From the NCBI GenBank assembly GCA_905221605.1, contig CAJNDS010001349.1, positions 10,001 through 21,907 on the forward strand: a DNA stretch of 11,907 nt, read 5' to 3'. The DNA is from Symbiodinium natans. Lineage: Eukaryota > Sar > Dinophyceae > Suessiales > Symbiodiniaceae. This document shows positions 1 through 7,150 of the stretch, piece after piece (positions within the stretch are counted from its first letter, which is position 1; every line of letters starts with the position of its first letter). The translations under genes and the position numbers were made by a program. The notes under the pieces are model-generated. The model had not been told where the DNA came from. It did not search any database and was given only the letters and a program-made list of their open reading frames with translations.

Positions 1-2388
1 CTTTGTGCCTCAACAGTGGCCGATAATTACTGTGACTATCTTGAAGCGGTGCCTCTGTCTCCCGCTCTGACCCATCCGGCGTGCGAGGTCACCTCCTGCC
101 AGGGGAAGAGCGAACCTCGGCATAACACAGCACCACTGAATCAAGCCGAGCCACCCTCGCTGCCTACAACGGCCAAATCAGCAGACCTCAGCTTCATACC
201 CAAGCCCTCTAAACCTGCCTCTAAGCCGGAGAACTTGCGACCGCTAGGCATCATTAGGCCAGATGGCAAAGGTATAGCCTCTGAGGCTAGGAGACGGCTT
301 GACCCCCTTTTTAAGAAGGCCCACTTTGCCTCCCCTCAATTTGCCTATATTCCAGGCCGCGGTATCGCCGACGCCCAACTCCGGGTGATTGGCCACGCAA
401 GGCGTGTCCGAGCCATGCTTCGATCCCGAGCACCGGACAGGTTCTGCATTCCCAAGCGCAAGAAGGGTAAGCCAGATCTGATTGGAGGCTTCACCTTCTC
501 ACTAGACCTCTCTCAAGCTTTTGACAAAACAAGTAGAGAGGCTCTCTTGCGCTCACTAATAACTTACGGGGCCTCACCCGCAGACGTTGAACTGGTTGCG
601 TCCCTTAATAGGGAAGCCCAGTATAACTTGCGCTATGGAAGAAGCCAGGACACAGTCACCTCAACAAGAGGTATAAAGCAAGGCTGCAAACTAGCCCCCT
701 CTCTCTTCTCCCTGGTCATCACGGAGGCGTTCCGGCTTATGGCTACCCACATAGGGTTCCCTCCCATACAGCAGTTCCTCACAGGCTTTGCGGATGACCT
801 CGTCATTCACCGTGACATCCACAACTGGTCCGATCTCTACGCGGCTCATGACATGGTCAGATTGTTACTGCATTACCTGCAAGAAGCCGGACTAGAAGTA
901 AATTATGCCAAGTGCAACATCATGGTCAAACTAGCAGGTCGCCACGCACAGCATGCCAAGAAGCTCTTCAAGTCACAGGAGCTCCGCTCAGGCCGGAAGG
1001 TTACGGTCTGGAACATAGATGCCCCAGAGCAACCAAGACGGCCAATTCTGCTCTCGACTTCCTCTGTTCTTCCCCCTCTCCCCTCCCTTCCTTCCTTCGA
1101 GCTGGTAGACTCCTTCAAGTATCTAGGGGTTATGGTCAGCTACTCAAACCCGGAAGATCTTACTTATTCCTTAAGACAAGAGAGAGCGGCGAAGAAAAAA
1201 CAGACTGTGCGCAAATTCATTCACAATAAGCGCAGGACAAAAACCGCATCTAGGCTGCTTGTCTGGAGAGCCACCGTCTGGTCCACGGCCACTTTTGGAC
1301 TTGAATCCGTCGGTCTCTCAGGAAGGCGGGCACGGGCACTCCGTTCATGGCATGCCAGACAGGTGCGAGCTGTAACACACAACCCTGTGCATAAAACTCG
1401 TGAAACTACAGCAGAGCTCTTTGCACGTCTTAAACTCGTCTCTCCCATTCAGCAGCTTCATGATCGCTCAGCCCAGCGCCTAGACTCCCTTCGCAAGCGC
1501 CGGCATGCAGCACCAGCGAGTGAGGTCACCTCCTGCTCAACATCCACGCCGGCCAACACGAGTTCTTCGCTCCTCACCCAGTCCGGCGCCTGGCCAAGTG
1601 AGGATATCCTAACCATTCCCTCCACCCTGCAAACGGCGGAGGAAATTGTAGCCTCTTACAGCAAGCTGCTCAGGGAGGTCGACAATGACCCTTCTCCGGA
1701 CGTGCCCATGCACACATGCTGTGGCAAGGTATTTCGCACTACGGCGGGCATGAGAACACACCGGACAGTCAAGCATCCGGCTCCTGTTCCGCCACCCCTT
1801 GAATTCTCACGCCTAAAGCACTCCGTGGGAGGCCTGCCTCAATGCTCAAACTGCCAGGCGAAATTTAAAAACTGGCATAATCTACAACAACACGTTGAGC
1901 GCAGAGTCTGCCGACAGGCTGGCTTCAAGCTTTCTAGACCTGAGGCGGCCACTCAGGCTGACGAAGCTCCTCCCAAGGCGAGTGAGGTCTCCTCCAGCCA
2001 GGAGCTCGTGCCCTCGTCAGACTGCCGTGCTACTGCCGCACCCTCGGTCCAACTTACCTTGCAGATAGACACAGTGCCGCTCATCTCGCGCATGCGCACC
2101 GAACTGCTGCAACAGGCCGGAACCCAGACCTTCCTCGAGCTCCTCACCGGCCACCTTGGCCAGCAACTCACCAGGACCTGTCTGCTCTGCGACTCGTGGA
2201 TAGCCTCCACGACAAAAATAGCCTTCCACCTCACAAAGAAACACGGGGCAGAATGGGACTCTTATAAGGCTTCTGCGGGGAATAACACCTCTAAGATGTA
2301 TGTGCTGACCCGCCTGTCCCCCTGTCCTGCCTGTGGAGTGAAAGTGGAGAGCGCCCCCCGACACACGAAGCAGTGCCCGGTCATTTAA
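1..2388 (+). CDS. LINE-type (non-LTR) reverse transcriptase with C-terminal zinc fingers, 5'-partial
   Basis: This would copy element RNA into DNA at the target site. The frame is open from base 1, with only a GTG at 16, so the true start and any endonuclease domain lie upstream of the window. Residues are counted from GTG 16. RT motifs run in order: LSFIPKPSKP..LRPLGIIRPDGK (58-85), FAYIPGRG (109-116), motif A SLDLSQAFD with D164, motif B GIKQGCKLAPSLF (219-231), motif C FADD (258-261), GLEVNYAKC (292-300) and FKYLG (367-371). Four zinc-binding clusters follow: H566/C569/H582/H587, C610/C613/H626/C632, C722/C725/H738/H743 and C770/C773/H783/C787. No RNase H is seen. Three hairpin elements lie inside the frame, at residues about 23-28, 502-507 and 657-662, outside the conserved motifs. 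The RT call is secure; the exact clade is not. Confidence 0.9.
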   Translation, partial: LCASTVADNYCDYLEAVPLSPALTHPACEVTSCQGKSEPRHNTAPLNQAEPPSLPTTAKSADLSFIPKPSKPASKPENLRPLGIIRPDGKGIASEARRRLDPLFKKAHFASPQFAYIPGRGIADAQLRVIGHARRVRAMLRSRAPDRFCIPKRKKGKPDLIGGFTFSLDLSQAFDKTSREALLRSLITYGASPADVELVASLNREAQYNLRYGRSQDTVTSTRGIKQGCKLAPSLFSLVITEAFRLMATHIGFPPIQQFLTGFADDLVIHRDIHNWSDLYAAHDMVRLLLHYLQEAGLEVNYAKCNIMVKLAGRHAQHAKKLFKSQELRSGRKVTVWNIDAPEQPRRPILLSTSSVLPPLPSLPSFELVDSFKYLGVMVSYSNPEDLTYSLRQERAAKKKQTVRKFIHNKRRTKTASRLLVWRATVWSTATFGLESVGLSGRRARALRSWHARQVRAVTHNPVHKTRETTAELFARLKLVSPIQQLHDRSAQRLDSLRKRRHAAPASEVTSCSTSTPANTSSSLLTQSGAWPSEDILTIPSTLQTAEEIVASYSKLLREVDNDPSPDVPMHTCCGKVFRTTAGMRTHRTVKHPAPVPPPLEFSRLKHSVGGLPQCSNCQAKFKNWHNLQQHVERRVCRQAGFKLSRPEAATQADEAPPKASEVSSSQELVPSSDCRATAAPSVQLTLQIDTVPLISRMRTELLQQAGTQTFLELLTGHLGQQLTRTCLLCDSWIASTTKIAFHLTKKHGAEWDSYKASAGNNTSKMYVLTRLSPCPACGVKVESAPRHTKQCPVI
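63..112 (+). repeat. Hairpin element 1 (inside the RT gene)
   Basis: Apex at 83-98, with C in place of the bulged T. GAGG/CCTC closes a TCA loop. GGC (78-80) pairs with GCC (98-100), and CGCTCT (63-68) pairs with AGAGCG (107-112). It is translated as CEVTSC in the RT frame. Confidence 0.7.
1500..1552 (+). repeat. Hairpin element 2 (inside the RT gene)
   Basis: Apex at 1520-1535, loop TCA. AGC (1515-1517) pairs with GCT (1535-1537). After a 10 by 10 nt internal loop, CCGGC (1500-1504) pairs with GCCGG (1548-1552). It encodes SEVTSC in the linker between the RT domain and the zinc fingers. A 22-nt stretch (1516-1537) is identical to element 14 (9939-9960). Confidence 0.8.
1965..2006 (+). repeat. 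Hairpin element 3 (inside the RT gene, diverged apex)
   Basis: Apex at 1982-1997, loop TCT, with CTCCAG in place of CTCCTG. GGC (1977-1979) pairs with GCC (1997-1999), and AGCTCCT (1965-1971) pairs with AGGAGCT (2000-2006). It encodes SEVSSS between zinc clusters 2 and 3. Confidence 0.75.
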
Positions 2389-2413
2389 TTACAACTCTTC
2401 TTCTTTCTGCACC

Positions 2414-2432
2414 CTGACGCCCCTCTTTCCAG
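2414..2432 (+). promoter_or_regulatory. Possible 3' splice (or trans-splice) acceptor
   Basis: CTGAC (2414-2418) is followed by a pyrimidine tract and ends in CAG (2430-2432), one base before ATG 2434. This has the form of a branch point, tract and AG acceptor. It lies in the 45-nt gap between the RT stop and the next reading frame. No donor or spliced-leader sequence is visible, so it may be chance. Confidence 0.2.
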
Positions 2433-2433
2433 A

Positions 2434-2817
2434 ATGCACTCGTCCCTTCAACACACTCAACTCTCACATCTCTCGCCCCCCACCTCTGGGGCTGGCGCAT
2501 CTCCTTCTGCGGTCCCTACCCCCAGGCCGAACACGACAACATCACACCAACACGAACCTCCCACACAGGCTACCCCCCAACCAACGACGTTCCAACAGCG
2601 GACCCTGCAGGCTCCCAATCCCAGGTCCAAGCAAAGCCAGCTTCAGAGATGGTTTCGCCCAGGGAGTGCCTCCCAGGCTGCACAGCCGGGCGCAGGACCT
2701 CCTCAGCCAGCACCGACAGACCTGGATGCCTCTCCTCCGCCACCGCCTCCTGCAGCTCAGCCTATGCCACAGTTAATCCTCATAACTTGTGCTACGCCAT
2801 TTCAGTCTTGCAGATGA
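2434..2817 (+). CDS. Proline-rich reading frame, probably the N-terminal part of the USP protein
   Basis: A 127-residue frame that begins at an ATG with A at -3. It is rich in Pro, Gln, Ser and Thr, and looks disordered. It holds the segment KQSQLQRWF (about residues 65-73), which resembles a PCNA-interacting QxxLxx(aromatic)(aromatic) motif, with Trp where Phe or Tyr is usual. The frame runs across the start of the next gene and ends just past the USP Cys box, which is in the frame one base back. The simplest reading is one protein, disordered N-terminus plus protease, broken by a one-base deletion, an assembly error or a -1 shift. A separate short protein is the alternative. The function is not established. 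Confidence 0.4.
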   Translation: MHSSLQHTQLSHLSPPTSGAGASPSAVPTPRPNTTTSHQHEPPTQATPQPTTFQQRTLQAPNPRSKQSQLQRWFRPGSASQAAQPGAGPPQPAPTDLDASPPPPPPAAQPMPQLILITCATPFQSCR

Positions 2818-3551
2818 TTAGCGCTCTGAGGGAAGAACCCTCAGTGGACTGGTCGAACCTTCACCCTCTCCAGAGGGAACTTCGAGCAAGGGCCTCGCAC
2901 CCAGTCTCTATTCTTGCACTAGAATCGCTCCCGCATTGTCATCCTGACTGGAGGCTTGCTAATAGGCAAAGCGATGCACTCGAGTACTTGACGTTTTTGT
3001 TGGCTAACCACCATGGCTCCTTACAAGGTACCCCCTGGAAGAGAGTCTATGATGCAGACATACCCGACTCAACTGGCTTCTCCCCCCTTCTACTAACCTT
3101 CCCGGAAGGCACCGACCCGACCAGGCTGTCCCAGCCTGACTCCCAGGCGGCGCCCATCTTAGCCTATTCACTGTCCTTTTTTGTGCACGAGTGGCACTCT
3201 CCACATGACTCGAAGGCGGCACTGTTGTATACACCTCCTTATATCTTTGTGTCTCTGCCAAGGTTCACAAATGCCGGAGCGAAGCAGCACTGGAGACTCA
3301 CGGGCTTGCAGGACGAAGTACAGCTGCCTGCATGGACAGGGCCTCACTCTCAATCCTTTGTTCGCTACAGATCCGTCTCGGGAGTCTTTCACATAGGGCA
3401 GGAAGCCACCTCAGGTCATTACAGATCCTTCACCTTGCTTCCTTCTCTGCAGGTAGGTGATGACTCCAGCCCAGGCTTCTCGCCTACGAGCGAGGAACGT
3501 GCACAGATCGGGTCAGGAGCTTACCTTTTGCTCCTCCAACGCTTAAGTTAA
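2649..3551 (+). CDS. Ubiquitin-specific protease (USP, peptidase C19)
   Basis: This enzyme cleaves ubiquitin, or a ubiquitin-like protein, from substrates. The 300 residues show the family landmarks in order: Cys box NLCYAISVLQ with catalytic C48, the helix QSDALEYLTFLL (107-118, like the usual QxDAxEFL), PPYIFVSLPRF (196-206), His box SGHYRSF with catalytic H257 (255-261), and the closing strand AYLLLLQR (291-298). D271 or D272 may be the third catalytic residue. The domain is compact, with no finger insert of paired CxxC motifs. ATG 2649 has a good context, but residues 1-42 look like out-of-frame sequence. The frame is open back to 2418 without an earlier ATG, so the true N-terminus may be the proline-rich frame at 2434. 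It lies 3 nt before hairpin element 4. A protease of this class beside an RT is unusual. Confidence 0.85.
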   Translation: MVSPRECLPGCTAGRRTSSASTDRPGCLSSATASCSSAYATVNPHNLCYAISVLQMISALREEPSVDWSNLHPLQRELRARASHPVSILALESLPHCHPDWRLANRQSDALEYLTFLLANHHGSLQGTPWKRVYDADIPDSTGFSPLLLTFPEGTDPTRLSQPDSQAAPILAYSLSFFVHEWHSPHDSKAALLYTPPYIFVSLPRFTNAGAKQHWRLTGLQDEVQLPAWTGPHSQSFVRYRSVSGVFHIGQEATSGHYRSFTLLPSLQVGDDSSPGFSPTSEERAQIGSGAYLLLLQRLS

Positions 3552-3553
3552 GT

Positions 3554-3596
3554 CCCATTCATCTTCGTGTGAGGTCCCCTCCTGAAGGTGAACGGG
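3554..3596 (+). repeat. Hairpin element 4 (after the USP gene)
   Basis: Apex at 3569-3584, loop TCC. CTTC (3563-3566) pairs with GAAG (3584-3587), TTCA (3558-3561) with TGAA (3589-3592), and CCC (3554-3556) with GGG (3594-3596); the arm segments are separated by single mismatches. It starts 3 nt after the USP stop and 45 nt before the next ATG. Confidence 0.9.
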
Positions 3597-3640
3597 CAGC
3601 GTTTTCACTTGTGCTACCATGCGTGTCCTCCCTAAGCGCT

Positions 3641-4714
3641 ATGGAGCAAGCCCAGCAGGAGCTGCTGAACAACCCCGCACTATGCCAAGTGCTATTTAAG
3701 AACCTCCCCCATCTTGCCGCTTCATCCATGGCTGCGCGGGCATTTGGCCCTGATGAACGTTCAACGTCCAGAGAACTGGTCCCTGCTCACGACAGGGACA
3801 GGCCTCCCAAACAGCGCCGTCAGCAGAAGGATCTGGAGCAGGACGAGGAAATGCCGCCGACTCGATTGCCCTCACCATCCAGGAGGCCCAAGAGGACTGG
3901 TCGCCGTAATGGCTCCAGACCAAGGGCCTCGCGCAACGGTCCGCAGCAATCAAAGCAGGAGGTCAAACCAACCGCTGACCTCTTGGCTAGCATCATCTTG
4001 GCCCTGCTGAATCACGAGGATGAATTGACAGCTTTGCGATACCATCATGGATGGATCTTCTACGCCACGGTGCACCAGGCGAACAGTGTGGTTCCCTCCT
4101 TGGCACGGATCCAGCAACAGTGGAAGTCGGACCAGCCCCAGGACTCCCCTGGCACGCCTGTTCGCCACGCCCTGTTCATCGGTCTCCTTCACGAGCTGCA
4201 CACTCGAGCCCAGGGCTTCGATCACGCCGCCTATGACAGCACGAACCAGGACAAGGAATCAGCACTTATCTCTCTACCAGGAGCACTCGCCTCCCGAGGT
4301 CGACACCACACGGACGAGAACCCTGCCTTCTACTGGAACTACATGAGATGGGACGCCAAACAGCGGAAGGTAGTCATCGATGCCCAACGCCCTCCTCTCT
4401 CGCCCAAGGTTGTCTCCACCCACCTGGCGGCTATGCTCAAGCTAGATCAGGAACAGCTCACCAAGTTCAGGCCGTCCAGACCGCTGCGAACCAACCTGAC
4501 GGAAGAAAGGCCGGTCATAGCCTTCCTCCTGGAACTGGCCCTGACTATCGGAGACGACCACGAGGCAATGCACGCCTTTCGACTTCTAGCGAACAACTCA
4601 ATCTGGAACCTAGTTGGGGTCACCATGCGCAGGGAGGGCCTAAGACGGTCTCCACAGATGCAGACCCTCCGCGATCAGCTAGAAGCGCTGCGCACAGGAG
4701 GCAACGAGGGCTAA
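3641..4714 (+). CDS. Unrecognised protein with basic linker and helical C-terminal half
   Basis: A 357-residue protein. The frame is open further 5', through hairpin 4, but only from a GTG; ATG 3641 is the first methionine and gives the natural start MEQAQQELL. Residues 1-35 look helical. Residues about 42-106 are charged and disordered, with a strongly basic stretch (SRRPKRTGRRNGSRPRASR, about 79-97) that could bind nucleic acid or act as a nuclear signal. Residues about 110-357 look globular and mostly helical, including NHEDELTALR and a Trp/Tyr-rich patch FYWNYMRW. No catalytic motif is recognised. A nucleic-acid-binding, gag-like partner of the RT is possible from the basic segment and context, but this is inference. 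Two hairpins follow the stop. Confidence 0.75.
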   Translation: MEQAQQELLNNPALCQVLFKNLPHLAASSMAARAFGPDERSTSRELVPAHDRDRPPKQRRQQKDLEQDEEMPPTRLPSPSRRPKRTGRRNGSRPRASRNGPQQSKQEVKPTADLLASIILALLNHEDELTALRYHHGWIFYATVHQANSVVPSLARIQQQWKSDQPQDSPGTPVRHALFIGLLHELHTRAQGFDHAAYDSTNQDKESALISLPGALASRGRHHTDENPAFYWNYMRWDAKQRKVVIDAQRPPLSPKVVSTHLAAMLKLDQEQLTKFRPSRPLRTNLTEERPVIAFLLELALTIGDDHEAMHAFRLLANNSIWNLVGVTMRREGLRRSPQMQTLRDQLEALRTGGNEG

Positions 4715-4720
4715 AGTTTT

Positions 4721-4762
4721 CCAGGACATCCGAGTCGAGGTCCCCTCCTGAGCTGTCCAAGG
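4721..4762 (+). repeat. Hairpin element 5
   Basis: Apex at 4734-4750, loop TCC, with an extra C beside the bulged T. GGACA (4724-4728) pairs with TGTCC (4754-4758), and CC (4721-4722) pairs with GG (4761-4762). It starts 6 nt after the stop of the 3641-4714 gene. Confidence 0.8.
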
Positions 4763-4810
4763 CCCCCTCGCCTTCCTAGGGGATCTAGCTTGTCACTTAG
4801 CCTCAGACAA

Positions 4811-4854
4811 CCCTCTTACTCTCGCGTAGAGGTCCCCTCCTGAGAGAACGAGGG
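4811..4854 (+). repeat. Hairpin element 6
   Basis: Apex at 4826-4842, loop TCC, with AGAGG in place of GTGAGG. CTCTC (4819-4823) pairs with GAGAG (4842-4846), and after a 3 by 3 mismatch CCCTC (4811-4815) pairs with GAGGG (4850-4854). It lies 90 nt after element 5, the closest pair in the window. Confidence 0.85.
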
Positions 4855-5165
4855 CGCTGATGAGTCAGCCCGTTTCTCCCTTCTCTGGCGCCTCGCGCGC
4901 ACCGTGCCTGCCAGGAAAAGTCTTTTCTGCACCACACGTCAAGCTTCACTATTGCATCTAACTGCCTTTCTCCCATTACAACTGAGGCCGAGCTTCACTT
5001 ACGCCAGCCGTCGACCAGAGCGAGCCACACCACAGGCTCTCGCATGACTTACAAGCTATGGGACCGTTTTCCGCCATGCGCCTGACCGAAGCCCTAACTT
5101 AGCTCAGCATCAGCCGTTCTGCTCATATTGACCAGTACTGACAGTTCCTCCACTATCACCACGCC

Positions 5166-5429
5166 ATGGCAACCAACCCGGAGGGCACGATTCTCGCCAT
5201 TGAAAACCCCCCTGGCACTCACACCCAGACGACGACAAGCCAGGCCAGTGTAGCCCAAGCTCTGGTCAAGGCAACGGCACCTCCGCCACCACAGTCATCA
5301 TGCGGAGCAGGCTGCGACCAATGCCACAGTGCTCCATGTGTTCGACACAAGCCGGGACATCTGTGGCACTGCTGCTTCGGGTGTAGAGACTCCTGGGCGG
5401 TGCAACAAGCCCGCTCCAGGTACTGGTAG
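5166..5429 (+). CDS. Small Cys/His-rich protein
   Basis: An 87-residue protein with a strong start context (gccATGg). Residues 1-42 are polar, Thr/Gln-rich, and end in a proline run. Residues 46-73 hold the cluster C46, C50, C53, H54, C58, H61, H65, H68, C69, C70 and C73 (CGAGCDQCHSAPC, then HLWHCCFGC). This density points to a zinc-binding fold, but I cannot name the family. The stop is 32 nt before hairpin element 7. It could be a chance frame; the ordered cluster and good ATG make a real gene more likely. Confidence 0.5.
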   Translation: MATNPEGTILAIENPPGTHTQTTTSQASVAQALVKATAPPPPQSSCGAGCDQCHSAPCVRHKPGHLWHCCFGCRDSWAVQQARSRYW

Positions 5430-5749
5430 CTTTGAGCAGGATAGAGCTCGACATTTTGCGACCAGCAAGTGAGGTCTCCTCCTGCAGGTAAAACGCAGCT
5501 ATGCTCTCACAGCTGCGCGCCGTCGACCGAGCCAACAGTCTCAACTAAAACAATCTGCCCTAAATGCACGACAGCACTAAGCTCACCCAATGTCTCTCCG
5601 TTCCTATATTGCTGCACAGGCCCCACTGTCGAGCCCAGCACTCAGCCAGTCCTTGTGCATTGCTGAGACAAATGTCTGACCTTACGCTCTGGCAAGACTC
5701 TGTGCTCAAAGAAGGTCCACTAGGTCTACGGCGCAGGGCACCTAGGACC
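5430..5749 (+). other. Intergenic region with hairpin 7
   Basis: 320 nt between the Cys/His-rich gene and the ATG preferred for the next one. It holds element 7 and in-frame upstream ATGs at 5564 and 5672, both in weak context. If either is used, part of this stretch is coding; the sequence it would encode (MHDSTKLTQCLS...) looks unlike protein. Confidence 0.5.
5461..5489 (+). repeat. Hairpin element 7
   Basis: Apex at 5469-5484, loop TCT, with A as the outer bulged purine. GC (5465-5466) pairs with GC (5484-5485), and ACC (5461-5463) pairs with GGT (5487-5489) across an A/A mismatch. The arms are short in this copy. Confidence 0.75.
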
Positions 5750-7150
5750 ATGCCTCCGCGGAAAAGACAATCGAAAACTTCGACTCTGCCTTCGTTCGAT
5801 CTCGCCTCCAACATCTGCACAGAAGCTGATAGGCTGCTGCCTTCGAACTATGTCCCCATCTCGCATAAGAGAATGGACGAGATCAGAAACTACCGCTGGG
5901 AGAAGGGCCTCCGTGCTATATCAAGAAGCATGATGGCCCGCCAATCGACAAGGCCGGTCTCGAGCCAGAGACAAGCGGATAAAGAAAGCAAGAGACTAGA
6001 AGAGCTGGGAATAAAAAAGCCTGGACTCACTGCAGAGGACTTAGCGGCCCTTCCTACCTCGGACGTGTACAAGAATCTGTCTTCGCTTTCCTTGATCTCG
6101 GTCGATACCTCCCGACCGGCAAGCTCCAGCGTGAGGTCGCCTCCGAGGAGCGGACACAGGGAAGCGAAAACAGAACCATCCTCCTCATCTATGCTCCAGG
6201 CAGAGCAGGCGAAGACCTTCACGGCAGAGCCAACACGAGAGCACGCACCGCAACCCTATGCGGGCCAAGGCGTGGGCAGGAAAGAAACCTGCAAGGAAGA
6301 GTCGGACTCAGACATACCACCCTGGGCGGACTCGAAGAAGTCGCGCTCATCGCAGTACACCGGTGCAGGAGTTGGACAAAAGGAGGCCTTCGTCAGGCAG
6401 CCACCCCCACCTCCATCTCCTCCTGCAAGACAATCAGCTCCCGACCCAGGCCATCTTGAAGGCATCGCGCGCCTCACTTCCACAGAGGAGCTCCAGGTCG
6501 TCAATCTCACGCAAGCAGCTCCTCCTCCGCGCGAGTTCTTGAACTACCCGGTGCATCAAGGAGTGATAGTTCTTCCAGCAGCCACAGTTCAAGCTCGCGT
6601 GGCAAGCAAGAAGGAACAAGACAAGGGCAAGGCGGTCATTCACTCCTTCCCCTACTCCTACCCGCAGGAATTCCCTTTGGAATTGGACGTTCATGTGCAA
6701 ATTCGGAAATCGCAGCACGAGCAGGTCAGCATGATTCTGAAGCTAAACCGCACAGCATCCATGAAGGGCGTCACCCGAGCTGTATACAACTTCAAAGGCG
6801 GGGAATTCTACTCGGTCTTCAAACTCTCTGTTGTTGCTCCCCAAGAAGAACAGGCCCAAGACGGACTTCAGGCTCATGAAGCGGAACTTGACTTGGCACA
6901 CGTTTTTCCAGAGATGGTCCCGACGGTGGCAAACGTCTTTGCTATCCAGCTCAGAGTGGCTTCCGCGGTCAATCCCCTGGATTTTCCCAAGTCTCCCACG
7001 CCGAGTGAGGTCTCCTCCTGGCGGGGAGACTCGGGCCCGCCGAAGTACCTCCTCATTCAGCAAGCCTACGGCATCATGGTGGAAAGGTCCAGCCGCTGGA
7101 TAACCTCCCACCGCATCTACGTCCCAGCATGGACGAGTGCTACTTGCTGA
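5750..7150 (+). CDS. Unrecognised protein: disordered middle, globular C-terminal region
   Basis: 466 residues from ATG 5750, chosen for its A at -3 and natural start MPPRKRQSK; in-frame ATGs at 5672 (492 aa) and 5564 (528 aa) are alternatives. The N-terminus is basic, and a charged helical part follows (about 40-95, KRMDEIRNYRWEKGLRAI). A long disordered stretch carries a twofold repeat, YAGQGVGRKE and YTGAGVGQKE (about 170 and 203), and a polyproline run (about 218-227). Residues about 298-466 look folded, with beta-like hydrophobic alternation (PLELDVHVQIRKS, FYSVFKLSVV). Hairpins 8 and 9 lie inside the frame; element 9 encodes SEVSSW in what looks like a loop. The next frame overlaps the end by 22 nt and may continue this protein. 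No family recognised. Confidence 0.65.
   Translation: MPPRKRQSKTSTLPSFDLASNICTEADRLLPSNYVPISHKRMDEIRNYRWEKGLRAISRSMMARQSTRPVSSQRQADKESKRLEELGIKKPGLTAEDLAALPTSDVYKNLSSLSLISVDTSRPASSSVRSPPRSGHREAKTEPSSSSMLQAEQAKTFTAEPTREHAPQPYAGQGVGRKETCKEESDSDIPPWADSKKSRSSQYTGAGVGQKEAFVRQPPPPPSPPARQSAPDPGHLEGIARLTSTEELQVVNLTQAAPPPREFLNYPVHQGVIVLPAATVQARVASKKEQDKGKAVIHSFPYSYPQEFPLELDVHVQIRKSQHEQVSMILKLNRTASMKGVTRAVYNFKGGEFYSVFKLSVVAPQEEQAQDGLQAHEAELDLAHVFPEMVPTVANVFAIQLRVASAVNPLDFPKSPTPSEVSSWRGDSGPPKYLLIQQAYGIMVERSSRWITSHRIYVPAWTSATC
6123..6151 (+). repeat. Hairpin element 8 (inside a gene, diverged)
   Basis: Apex at 6131-6146, loop TCG, with the last bases changed to CTCCGA. GCTCC (6123-6127) pairs with GGAGC (6147-6151). 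Unlike other in-gene copies it is read in the VRSPPRS phase, inside the disordered part of the protein. Confidence 0.65.
6986..7035 (+). repeat. Hairpin element 9 (inside a gene; longest stem)
   Basis: Apex at 7005-7020, loop TCT. CGCC (6999-7002) pairs with GGCG (7020-7023), AGTCTCCC (6990-6997) with GGGAGACT (7024-7031), and CCC (6986-6988) with GGG (7033-7035). With the apex this makes 21 base pairs, interrupted by one A/C mismatch and three single-base bulges, all on the 5' side. Confidence 0.95.

Larger units (their letters stand above)
4715..5165 (+). other. Non-coding spacer with two hairpins
   Basis: 451 nt without a supported gene. Elements 5 and 6 occupy 4721-4854. The remaining 311 nt are pyrimidine-rich with scattered stops in all + frames. 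CTGATGAGTC at 4857-4866 looks like the start of a hammerhead ribozyme core, but the needed GAAA and closing stems are absent. No promoter motif is recognised. Confidence 0.6.

Noticed and set aside
4348-4779. 143-codon + strand frame over the end of the 3641-4714 gene and hairpin 5
   Set aside because: It overlaps a better frame almost entirely and its composition (Arg, Ser, Pro, Gly) is typical of shifted reading.
4857-4866. CTGATGAGTC, like the 5' core of a hammerhead ribozyme
   Set aside because: The GAAA core segment and flanking complementary stems are absent downstream. A second CTGATGA near 3751 is inside coding sequence and also lacks the rest.
7033-7039. GGGCCCG as a -1 slippery heptamer before the 7129 frame
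   Set aside because: The phase fits, but it is not a known efficient slippery sequence, and the sequence after it in the original frame still looks like good protein up to the stop.
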